Shown here piece after piece: positions 43,699 through 51,362 of a stretch of DNA of 55,276 nucleotides. The notes beneath the pieces were generated by a model. The model was given only the letters and a program-made list of their open reading frames with translations. It made no database searches and was not told where the DNA came from. Numbering within the stretch: position 1 is the stretch's first letter; the number at the start of each line of letters is the position of its first letter. The DNA is taken from contig NZ_JARVKW010000044.1 of the NCBI RefSeq assembly GCF_029813775.1, positions 1 to 55,276 of the forward strand. The letters are read 5' to 3'. The stretch is from Streptomyces sp. DH24 (GTDB lineage: Bacteria > Actinomycetota > Actinomycetes > Streptomycetales > Streptomycetaceae). The translations under genes and the position numbers were made by a program.

Positions 43699-44951
43699 CG
43701 GACATCGTCCAGGTACTTGCCGAGGATCACGATGGCGTTGTTGCCGCCGAAGGCCAGGCCGTTGTTCTGCACGATCCGCAGGTCCGCCTCGACCGACTGG
43801 TTGGGCACGCAGTCGATCTCGCACTCGGGGTCGGTCTCGCGGTGGTTGATGGTCGGCGGGATGAAGCCGTGGTGGATGGACAGGGCGCACGCGATGGCGG
43901 CCAGCGCGCTCGCGGCGCCCATGGTGTGGCCGAGCATCGACTTCAGCGACACGGTGCGCGGCACGGTCTCGCCGAACACGTCGTGGATGGCCCGCGACTC
44001 GGTGACGTCATTGGCCTTGGTGCCGGTGCCGTGCGCGGAGATCAGGTCGACCTCCGAGGACTTGACGCCGGCGTTCTCCAGGGCGATCTCCATGCAGCGC
44101 GCGACGCTGTCCTGGTTCGGCGCGACCTGGTGGTAGGCGTCGCAGTTCATGCCGTAGCCGAGGACCTCGGCGTAGATGCGGGCGCCGCGGGCCCGCGCGG
44201 AGGCGAGGCTCTCCAGCATCAGCACGCCCGCGCCCTCGCCGGTGAGGATGCCCTTGCGGTCGACGTCGAAGGGGCGGCACACGTCGGGGGCGATGGTGCC
44301 GAGCCGGTAGAAGCCGGTGAAGGTCTTGCGGCACATGGCGTCGGCGCCGCCGCACAGCGCGTAGTCGACCTCGCCGCTGCGGATGGCGTCGAAGCCCTGG
44401 CCGATGGCGTAGTTGCCGGCCGAGCAGGCGGTGGCGATGGTGACGGCCTCGACGTTGGACAGGCCGAGTTCCTGGGCGGCGGCGATGGACAGCCGGTTGG
44501 GGTGGACGCGGCGGGTCACGGTCGGGTCCATGGCGGCGGGACCGGAGTTGACCTCGGTCTCGACGAGGTGGTCGAGCTCGTACGACTCGCCGTCGGTGGT
44601 GCCTATGGAGATCATGCCGCGCTGGGCGCGCAGCGCCTCCAGGTCCACGCCGGCGGCCTCGACGGCCATGCGGGCGGCGGCCACGGAGAACTGCGTGGCG
44701 CGGCCCAGGGTCTCGGTGGGCAGGTTCTTGATCCACCGCTCCGGCTCGGCGCCGGTGATCTCGCAGCCGTTGGCGTGCGCGAAACCCTCGGTGTCGAACA
44801 GGGTGATCGGCTTGGCGCCGCTGCGGCCGGCCCGCAGCCCTTCGGCGAACTCATCGGCGCCCACACCGATGCTGGAGAACACGCCGAACCCGGTCAGCAC
44901 CACCCGGGTGGCCGCGTCGTCACGCGTCGCGTCGGAAACGTTCACTGACAT
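43695..44951 (-). CDS. Beta-ketoacyl-ACP synthase, A (FabF/KS-alpha type)
   Basis: 418 residues from ATG 44951, with AGGGAG just upstream. Complete catalytic triad: C176 in TATACSAGNYA, H307 in SAHGTGTKAND, H342 in SMLGHTMGAAS. Length is normal for KS-alpha/FabF. First of four consecutive KS-type genes joined by overlaps, so the set is translated in linked fashion. It should perform chain elongation on ACP-bound intermediates, most likely as heterodimer with a chain-length-factor-like partner. The set of two active plus two inactive KS proteins resembles clusters for polyene or cinnamoyl acyl chains. Confidence 0.95.
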   Translation of the reverse strand: MSVNVSDATRDDAATRVVLTGFGVFSSIGVGADEFAEGLRAGRSGAKPITLFDTEGFAHANGCEITGAEPERWIKNLPTETLGRATQFSVAAARMAVEAAGVDLEALRAQRGMISIGTTDGESYELDHLVETEVNSGPAAMDPTVTRRVHPNRLSIAAAQELGLSNVEAVTIATACSAGNYAIGQGFDAIRSGEVDYALCGGADAMCRKTFTGFYRLGTIAPDVCRPFDVDRKGILTGEGAGVLMLESLASARARGARIYAEVLGYGMNCDAYHQVAPNQDSVARCMEIALENAGVKSSEVDLISAHGTGTKANDVTESRAIHDVFGETVPRTVSLKSMLGHTMGAASALAAIACALSIHHGFIPPTINHRETDPECEIDCVPNQSVEADLRIVQNNGLAFGGNNAIVILGKYLDDVR

Positions 44952-45086
44952 CAATCTCCCTCGGTACGGCGTGGTCGCCTGGATGAGGACGTGCGTGAAG
45001 GACCGGCAGGCGGTTGCCGGAACGGCGGCCGAGCAGCGGAGGGCCGACGGGTCGCGCAGCCCTCCGGTCGCTCGGCTTCCCGGGTG

Positions 45087-45344
45087 TTACTTGGCGGCGA
45101 TGGCCTCGCCGACCACGGCGTAGACACCGTCGAGGTTGACCATGCGCTCCAGCTCGGTCTGCTCGATGGTGACCTTGAACTCCTTCTCGAGGCCCGCGAG
45201 GATCTCGATGGCACGCAGCGAGTCCGCGCCGTGGTCCTCCTTGAAGAGGCTGCTGTCGGTCACCTCGTCCTCTTCGAGCTCCAGGACGTCGCAGACGATC
45301 TCCTTGATCCGGGTCTGCTGGGCGGCGTCGATGGTGGTGGTCAT
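45087..45344 (-). CDS. Acyl carrier protein 2
   Basis: 85 residues from ATG 45344 with AGAGGGA upstream. Attachment serine S42 in DHGADSLRAIEILA, strongly acidic, close in style to FAS/PKS type II ACPs (LELEEDEVTDSSLFKEDHGADSL region). Located directly before the first ketosynthase gene, 135 bp away, and probably its main acyl carrier. Confidence 0.95.
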   Translation of the reverse strand: MTTTIDAAQQTRIKEIVCDVLELEEDEVTDSSLFKEDHGADSLRAIEILAGLEKEFKVTIEQTELERMVNLDGVYAVVGEAIAAK

Positions 45345-45491
45345 GTGATTCCCTCTGTTCTTTCCGTGGTCCCCAGTGCAGGGAAGGGTGGTTCGTGACG
45401 GCCGGCGGCCGGGGCCGGCCGGGCCGCACGTCTTCGGGCGCGCGGGTGCGTTCGCGTCGCGCGCGGGTTCACTCGCGGGCCGTGCGCAGGT

Positions 45492-47216
45492 TCACTGGCG
45501 CGGACCGGAGAGGCTGTCGGGCCGGAGCCTGAAGGGCCGTTTCGGCGAGGTGCGCCGGGCGCTTCCCCGGCACACCTCCCTCGGGTCCCAGTCGTCCGGC
45601 CGGTCGGGCAGGAGGTCGGGGTCGCCGTACACGGTCCCGGCGCGGGACTTGGCGAGCAGCGGCTCGCCGAGGATGTCGGCGGCGCAGCTGATCCCGCCGA
45701 GCATGACGCCCGCGATGCCGTTGCCGGCCTGGGTGCTGGCGCCGACGACGTGGAGTCCGGCGATGGCGGTGGCGGTGCCGGGGCGGGCGGTGCCGCCCCA
45801 CTCCGCCATGCCGAAGGGGGTGCCGCCGGTCGAGAAGGTGTACCGCTCGTGGGTCAGCGGGGTCGCCGCCTCCAGGTGCGTGATGTGCGGGCGCAGCGGA
45901 CCGAGGGCCTTCTCGGCGGCGTTCAGCGTGGCCTCGGTGAGTTCACGCTTGCGGCGCAGGTAGATCGGGTTGCGCCGGTAGTCGCCGCCGTCGGCCGGTC
46001 CCTCGGTGACGCCCCACCAGGCGTAGTCGGGCGGGCACAGCGTCATGACCTGGAGGTTGGCGTGTCCCGGCGGGCACATGGCGCGGTTCTCCGGGTCCTT
46101 GAGCGAGGCGAACGAGCAGAAGAGGAAGGGGACTTCGCTCGTGCCGCCGGTGCTCACGGCGTCGAAGTAGCCGTCGATGTCGTCGGTGTCGTACCACCAC
46201 AGGTTGGCGTTGGGCCGGTCCCGCAGGTCGGTGTCGAGGCCGAGGTAGAGCACCAGCCACGGCATGCCCATCCGGGCCCGCTCGGTGCGGGTGACCAGCG
46301 ACTTCTGGAAGTGTTCCCGGCCGACCAGTTCGAGCACGGTCCGGGGGTAGTCCGCGTTGGACACCACCAGGTCCGCGGCGACGATCTCGCCGCTGTCCAG
46401 GTGGACGCCGGTGGCTCTGCCGTTGTCGACGAGGATGCGGCGCACCCGGCTGCGGGTGCGGACCTCTCCGCCGTGCGCCTCGATGACCTCGACCAGACCC
46501 GCCGAGAGCACCTGCCCGCCGCCGGCCGGGAAGTACGCCCCGCGCAGGTAGTGGTCCGTGACGCTGGTGTGCCGCGCCACGGTGGCCTGCTTGGGGGTGA
46601 GGCCGTAGTTGGGGGCCTGCGCGGCGAGCACCGTGCGGGCCCGCGGGGACAGGCCGCAGTGCCGGAACAGGTCGTCCAGCGTGCGCCTGCCCCACTGCCG
46701 GATGGTGGTGGTGCGGGCGGCGATGTCCTGCGGTGCCCACTGGTGGGCCTCGAACAGCGCGGCGCGCTGCTCCTCGCCGAGGGCCGAGCAGACGTCGACG
46801 AACGTGTCGAGCCCGGCCGCCTCCTCGGGCATCGCCGCCGTCAGGCGCCGCCGGTACTGCTCCCATCCGGCGGGCATGTCGACGGCCACCCCGGGCACCC
46901 TGATCAGGTCGAAGCCGCTCTGGTCCATCTCCAGGAACTCGACCCGGTCGGCCAGCCCCACCCCGGACAGAATGCTCGGGATGACTCCCCCGGGCGCGCA
47001 GTCGCCCAGGTAGTGGACGCCCACGTCGAACTCGTAGGCGCGGCGCCGCCGGAACACGTGGCTGTTGCCGCCCACGATCGTGAACTGCTCCAGTACCAGG
47101 ACGCGCTTGCCGGCCGCGGCCAGATAGGCCGCGGCGGTCAGCCCGCCGAGACCGGCGCCGACCACGACGGCATCCCAGTCGGTGCCGCGCCCGGTGCCGC
47201 GCGCGTCGCTGTCCAC
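45492..47216 (-). CDS. CrtI/phytoene-desaturase-like FAD-dependent oxidoreductase
   Basis: 574 residues from GTG 47216, chosen because GAGGAG sits six bases upstream; an in-frame GTG at 47291 would add 25 residues without RBS. N-terminal dinucleotide fold WDAVVVGAGLGGLTAAAYL followed by VLVLEQ and GGNSHVF, and the C-terminal FAD-binding end HVVGASTQAGNGIAGVMLGG, all as in CrtI/RetSat proteins. These enzymes desaturate or isomerise polyenes. In cinnamoyl-lipid pathways, as I recall, such a protein oxidises the ring formed by electrocyclisation of a polyene into a benzene. That role is inferred here from company: isomerase, KS pairs, DHs. Confidence 0.9.
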   Translation of the reverse strand: MDSDARGTGRGTDWDAVVVGAGLGGLTAAAYLAAAGKRVLVLEQFTIVGGNSHVFRRRRAYEFDVGVHYLGDCAPGGVIPSILSGVGLADRVEFLEMDQSGFDLIRVPGVAVDMPAGWEQYRRRLTAAMPEEAAGLDTFVDVCSALGEEQRAALFEAHQWAPQDIAARTTTIRQWGRRTLDDLFRHCGLSPRARTVLAAQAPNYGLTPKQATVARHTSVTDHYLRGAYFPAGGGQVLSAGLVEVIEAHGGEVRTRSRVRRILVDNGRATGVHLDSGEIVAADLVVSNADYPRTVLELVGREHFQKSLVTRTERARMGMPWLVLYLGLDTDLRDRPNANLWWYDTDDIDGYFDAVSTGGTSEVPFLFCSFASLKDPENRAMCPPGHANLQVMTLCPPDYAWWGVTEGPADGGDYRRNPIYLRRKRELTEATLNAAEKALGPLRPHITHLEAATPLTHERYTFSTGGTPFGMAEWGGTARPGTATAIAGLHVVGASTQAGNGIAGVMLGGISCAADILGEPLLAKSRAGTVYGDPDLLPDRPDDWDPREVCRGSARRTSPKRPFRLRPDSLSGPRQ

Positions 47217-47298
47217 AGTCGTCTCCTCGTCGTTCGCCGCAGGGTGGGGTGCCCGGACCGCGCGGTCCGGGCCGGGGGTGGTGTCCGTCACGCGGCTG

Positions 47299-48057
47299 TC
47301 AGCCGCAGCCGCCGGCGTGGCCCTGGTCGCCGCCGGCGGCGAACAGGTCGGCGTGGGTGGCCGGGTCGGGCGCCTCGACGGCGGCCTCGGCCCGGTCCTT
47401 GGCGGCCTTGGCCTCCGCCTTGGCCCGGTCCGCCTCCTCGCTCGCGTGGAAGGCCTTGACGAAGGCGGCGACGCGGTCGACGCCCCAGTACTTGTCGCGG
47501 CCGTTGATGAAGAACGGCACGCCGAACAGGCCGTCGTGGGCGGACTCGGCGAGGTAGGCCGCGCCGCGCTTGCGCAGCTCGGGGTCCTGGTGCGCCGTGG
47601 ACAGCCGCTCGGCGTCCAGGCCGAGGTCGGTCGCGATGGCGGCGATGACCTCGGGCTCGGAGATGTTCTTGCCCTCCTGCCAGCGGGCGCGGTGGGCGGC
47701 GGCCACGAAGTCCTTGCCGCGGCCCTCGTCCTCGGCGGCGATCCACGCCAGGTGGGAGACCTCCCAGCACGGGTCGCGGTCGATCGGCCAGGTGATGTCG
47801 GTCAGGCCGCGCTCGGTGGTCAGGCGCCGGGTGTCCTGCAGGATGTAGAAGTTCTTCGCCCGGCTCATGGCGACGATCGGCAGGGTGACGCCCTCTTCGG
47901 CGAGGAGGCGCGTGGTCTCCTCGTCGGGCTCCCAGAACGGCAGCCACTCGATGGCGTCGAGCACCTCGGGGTGGGTGTCCATCAGGTCGCGGTAGGCGAG
48001 CCAGGAATACGGGCTGCGCAGGGAGAAGTACCAGCGCGGCCGGCGACGGGAAGCCAT
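47299..48057 (-). CDS. DsbA-family / 2-hydroxychromene-2-carboxylate isomerase-like protein
   Basis: 252 residues from ATG 48057, preceded by GGAGGACC. A thioredoxin-fold start with WYFSLRSPYSWLAYRDL: the SPYS segment (S15) replaces the redox CxxC, as in HCCA isomerases that use a serine and glutathione-type chemistry. GVPFFINGRDKYWGVDRV near the C-terminus is the usual cis-proline loop (GVPFF). The tail is Ala/Lys-rich and ends in GGDQGHAGGCG. In polyene/cinnamoyl clusters a homologue is thought to make a cis double bond needed for ring closure. Sits between the tandem-hotdog and CrtI-like genes. Confidence 0.88.
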   Translation of the reverse strand: MASRRRPRWYFSLRSPYSWLAYRDLMDTHPEVLDAIEWLPFWEPDEETTRLLAEEGVTLPIVAMSRAKNFYILQDTRRLTTERGLTDITWPIDRDPCWEVSHLAWIAAEDEGRGKDFVAAAHRARWQEGKNISEPEVIAAIATDLGLDAERLSTAHQDPELRKRGAAYLAESAHDGLFGVPFFINGRDKYWGVDRVAAFVKAFHASEEADRAKAEAKAAKDRAEAAVEAPDPATHADLFAAGGDQGHAGGCG

Positions 48058-48085
48058 AAGGTCCTCCGGGCTGTGTGGTCGGTGG

Positions 48086-49087
48086 TCACTCGCCGCGAAT
48101 CGCGCGCAGCACCTCGTCGTCGAAGACGGCCATCTGCCACTCCGAGTCGGGGGTCTCCTTGTGGCAGTAGCCGTGGGTGATCTCGCCGGTGGCGGTCTTG
48201 ACGAGCTTGCCGTCCCGCACGACGTAGAAGTCCATGCGGGAGGTGTAGAGCATGTCCTTGAAGACGGACTCCACGGTGTAGACCGTGTACAGGTCCTCTT
48301 CCATGATCGTCTCGTCGGTGAAGTGCAGCTTGTTCGACGTCACGACGGGGATCCAGCCGCGCTCGTCGAGCAGTCGCTTGATGCTGATGCCGCGGGAGGC
48401 GACGAAGAGGTGCTTGGCCTCCTCCATCTGGCGCAGGTAGCCGGACATCTGCATGCGCTCGGTGAAGTGGCAGTAGTAGTACGGCACCCGCCACTTCCAG
48501 CCGACGGCGTTGTCGTCGCCGATGATCTCGGCGAGCACCGGGTCGGTGTCGGCGTCCTCGCCGCGGTGGAAGGCGCCGTTGAGGTCGTCGCTCGGGGTGC
48601 TGGCCAGCTCGGTGGGCTCGGCGGTGGCGAGCCGGTCCACGACGAACCGCTCCAGCTCGGCGGGGAGCGGCGCCGGGTCGGGGATGGCCGGGTCGCGGCG
48701 CAGCAGCACGCGCAGCTTGGAGGTGACGGCCTTCTTCGGGGCGCCGTCGCGCTCGACGATGGCGGCCACCGCGAAGACCATCTCGCGGTCGGTGTCCTTG
48801 GTCTTCGGGGTGACCTCGATCCGCACGTCGTCGTCGAGGGTGAGCACGGTGTGCAGGCGGGTGTCGACGCCGACGACGTCGAAGTTGACGCCGTGCACCA
48901 GGTACAGCTCGGTGGCGCCGAGGCCGACGGCCCGGAAGTGGTCGAGCACCGCGGCTTCGAGCATGTAGTTGTCGCACTTGAAGCCGATCGCGGTGTTGAT
49001 GTTGCCGCCCTCGTAGGGGGGACGCATGGTCACCGAACTCGGCTCGGTCAGCAGCTTCTTGATCTCGACATCGGACAGGGTGGCCAT
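48086..49087 (-). CDS. Probable tandem hotdog-fold protein (thioesterase- or dehydratase-like)
   Basis: 333 residues from ATG 49087 (GGGAG seven bases upstream). Two hotdog-like halves by eye: residues ~18-115 (GFKCDNYMLEAAVLDHFRAVGL, VVGVDTRLHTVLTLDDDVRIEV, then EMVFAVAAIVERDG) and ~190-320 (YYYCHFTERMQMSGYLRQMEEA, SNKLHFTDETIMEEDLYTVY, MDFYVVRDGKLVKTATGEITHGYC). The pattern of a long helix followed by paired beta strands is that of acyl-ACP or acyl-CoA thioesterases. No sure catalytic residue: the first half has D in LDHFRAVG, the second E in QMEEA. Could release or edit the acyl chain, or be a third dehydratase. The family is unfamiliar to me. Confidence 0.65.
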   Translation of the reverse strand: MATLSDVEIKKLLTEPSSVTMRPPYEGGNINTAIGFKCDNYMLEAAVLDHFRAVGLGATELYLVHGVNFDVVGVDTRLHTVLTLDDDVRIEVTPKTKDTDREMVFAVAAIVERDGAPKKAVTSKLRVLLRRDPAIPDPAPLPAELERFVVDRLATAEPTELASTPSDDLNGAFHRGEDADTDPVLAEIIGDDNAVGWKWRVPYYYCHFTERMQMSGYLRQMEEAKHLFVASRGISIKRLLDERGWIPVVTSNKLHFTDETIMEEDLYTVYTVESVFKDMLYTSRMDFYVVRDGKLVKTATGEITHGYCHKETPDSEWQMAVFDDEVLRAIRGE

Positions 49088-49103
49088 CGATGTACTCCCG
49101 TAC

Positions 49104-49928
49104 TCAGTTGACCGCCGTCGGGGGGTGACCCGCCGACACGGTGGTGAGGAATTGCTGGACAGCGAGCGAGAACCGCTCCGGGCGCTCGGCCATCGGGGTG
49201 TGACCGCAGCCGTCGATCCGGTCGAGCGAGGCGTTGCCGAGCAGGGCCGCGAGGCCCGTGCCCTCGGCCGGTGGCGCGATCGGGTCCTCGGCGCCGACGA
49301 CGACGTGGACGGGCAGGTCCACCAGGCCGACCGGCAGGAAGGGGGTGCGCAGATAGGCGTGCAGGTGGCGGACCACCCAGTGCGGGCCGAGCGCGTCCAG
49401 GGAGCGCTCGGCCATCTCGGCCCGCAGGCCGGGTTCGATGGGCTTGCGGGACCGGGCCTGGATGCCGTCCTCGGCGCCGAGCCGCAACAGGTCGAGGAAC
49501 TCGGGCAGTTCGCCCCAGCTGAAGTCCTCGGGCCGCTGCCGGTGGAACGGCGAGACGAGGACGGCGGCGCGTATGCCGAGTTCCTCGCGCGGGTCCAGGC
49601 CGGCCGCCGCGGTGTCGGCGAGCAGGGTGAGCAGCAGGAGCGTCGCGAAGGAATGCGCGATCACCACGTCCACGCCGCCGGGAATGCGCGCGATCGCCTC
49701 GGTGATCCAGGCGGCGTCGTCGCGTTCGGCGACCGAGAAGGTGCCGCCGGCCCGCCAGGGCAGGCCGGCGCTCCACAGTTCGAGTCCCGGCGGCCGGTGC
49801 TCGACAAAGGCGTCCCAGGAGCTCTCGCTGCTGCCGAGGCCGTGCAGCAGCAGGGCACGCGTGTCCGCCTCGGCGGACGCGCACCGCTGCCGGAGCACAA
49901 GCGGCTCGACATGGGCTTCCTGGAGCAC
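49104..49928 (-). CDS. Alpha/beta hydrolase
   Basis: 274 residues from GTG 49928, with AAGGG seven bases upstream; longer in-frame starts lack RBS and good codon bias. Oxyanion region LLLHGLGSSESSWD near residue 24, nucleophile in VVIAHSFATLLLL (the elbow is AHSFA rather than GxSxG), acid in VVVGAEDPIAPP, and base histidine in GCGHTPMAERPERF. The replacement of the first elbow glycine by Ala and the last by Ala is unusual. May be a thioesterase or esterase acting on the acyl or peptide product. First gene after a 228-bp gap, so it may start its own transcript. Confidence 0.85.
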   Translation of the reverse strand: MLQEAHVEPLVLRQRCASAEADTRALLLHGLGSSESSWDAFVEHRPPGLELWSAGLPWRAGGTFSVAERDDAAWITEAIARIPGGVDVVIAHSFATLLLLTLLADTAAAGLDPREELGIRAAVLVSPFHRQRPEDFSWGELPEFLDLLRLGAEDGIQARSRKPIEPGLRAEMAERSLDALGPHWVVRHLHAYLRTPFLPVGLVDLPVHVVVGAEDPIAPPAEGTGLAALLGNASLDRIDGCGHTPMAERPERFSLAVQQFLTTVSAGHPPTAVN

Positions 49929-50156
49929 CGGATATCCCTTTCGAAGAAATGCGGGCAGCAACGGGTATTGCCGGGGCCAGAATTCAGCTCGGCAAACTTC
50001 CGCCACGCTAGCAACCTTGTCCGGGCCGACAGAGAGTCGACCGGGGATTTTGCAGCGATATGCAATCCGCCGCACTGACACGTCTATTGACGTGCCGCAC
50101 ACTCAAATCATCCAGGAATTGCGGCCCGCCGAAAGAGGCGTTTCAGCAAGCTGCGA

Positions 50157-51362
50157 CTACAAATTTTTCCAGGTGCCGACGACCTCGTCGGCGTCGCGCT
50201 GCCCGGCCAGCGAACGCCGGGCCACGACGAGGGCCTTCGGCCAGTTCACGGTCAGGACGGCTGTCAGGCGCGCGCCGCGCCGGTAGGCGACCGCGAACCG
50301 GCGGCGCGGACCGTCGGCCCGCACCACGTCGGTCTCGTCGCCCGGGTCCGGCCGGCCCAGCAGGGTGATCTTGACGCCGTACTGGTCGGACCAGACGAAG
50401 AACTCGTGCCGGTGCGCGACCGGTTCGGGCCCGGCGAGGGTGCGGGCCACGGCCTCGGCCTGTTCCACGGCGTTCGTCCAGTGCTCGACGCGCAGGTGCC
50501 GGCCGAGCAGCGGGTCGTGGCAGCGGGCGACGTCACCGACGGCGTACACGGTGCGGTCGGCGTCGGCAGCGCCGTACTCGTCGCACAGCACGCCGCCGTC
50601 GGTGTCCAGCGCGATGCCGGAACCGGCCAGCCAGCCCGTGTTGGGCCGGACGCCGATGCCCACCACGACGGCGTCGGCGGGCAGGGTGCTGCCGTCGCCG
50701 AGCCTCACACCGGTGACCGCCGGACCGCCGACGAGCCCGGCGACGGAGGTGCCGCACAGCAGCCGTACGCCGTTGTCCCGGTGCAGCAGGGCGAGTTCGG
50801 CCGCGACCTCCTCGCCGAGCAGTCCGGACAGCGGCGCGGGCAGGGCCTCCACCACGGTCACGTCGATGCCGCGGGCGCGGGCCGTCGAGGCGACCTCGGC
50901 GCCGACGAAGCCGCCGCCGACGACGACCAGGCGGCCGTCGTCGCCGATGCGGTCGAGGTCGGCCCGCAGCCCGTGGCAGTCGGCGAGGGTGCGCAGCACG
51001 TGCACTCCCCCGCGCGGCATGCCGGGCAGCGGGCGGGGCGCCGCGCCGCAGGCCAGGACCAGCCGGTCGTAGCCGAGCCGGGTGCCGTCGTCGAGGCGCA
51101 GCACGCGCTCCGCGGTGTCCAGGCCGGCCGCCGCGGCGACGTGCCGGGTGGCTCCCCACTGCGCGGGGTCGCCGAGCGAGGCGCGTTCGGCGTCCCAGTC
51201 GCCGGCGAGGATCTGCTTGGACAGCGGGGGCCGGTCGTAGGGCGCGTCCGGGTCGGGGTCGACCAGGGTGACGGGGCCCGGGTGGCCGGCCTCCCGCAGC
51301 GCCGCCGCCACGCGGCTGCCGCCGACCGAGGCGCCGACGATCACCACACCGCGGCCGGTCAC
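50157..51362 (-). CDS. Ferredoxin-reductase-type NAD(P)H/FAD oxidoreductase
   Basis: 401 residues from GTG 51362 in a GTGA overlap with the A-T gene. FAD-binding GVVIVGASVGGSRVAAAL at the start, NAD-binding RLVVVGGGFVGAEVAS in the middle, VYAVGDVARC before the C-terminal reductase domain (HEFFVWSDQYGVKITLLGRP). This build is that of rhodocoxin/putidaredoxin/ferredoxin reductases that feed electrons to cytochromes P450. No ferredoxin or P450 gene is seen in the window; partners may lie beyond the right edge, where tailoring genes would be expected. Confidence 0.9.
   Translation of the reverse strand: MTGRGVVIVGASVGGSRVAAALREAGHPGPVTLVDPDPDAPYDRPPLSKQILAGDWDAERASLGDPAQWGATRHVAAAAGLDTAERVLRLDDGTRLGYDRLVLACGAAPRPLPGMPRGGVHVLRTLADCHGLRADLDRIGDDGRLVVVGGGFVGAEVASTARARGIDVTVVEALPAPLSGLLGEEVAAELALLHRDNGVRLLCGTSVAGLVGGPAVTGVRLGDGSTLPADAVVVGIGVRPNTGWLAGSGIALDTDGGVLCDEYGAADADRTVYAVGDVARCHDPLLGRHLRVEHWTNAVEQAEAVARTLAGPEPVAHRHEFFVWSDQYGVKITLLGRPDPGDETDVVRADGPRRRFAVAYRRGARLTAVLTVNWPKALVVARRSLAGQRDADEVVGTWKNL

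Noticed and set aside
40444..44951. Canonical aromatic (non-reducing) type II PKS
   Set aside because: No cyclase or aromatase genes; the operon instead has two dehydratases, a reductase, an isomerase and a CrtI-like enzyme, pointing to a reduced, unsaturated chain.
45492..47216. Carotenoid biosynthesis, given the CrtI-like protein and polyprenyl synthase
   Set aside because: No phytoene synthase or lycopene cyclase gene; the CrtI-like gene is embedded between the isomerase and ACP genes of the PKS operon.
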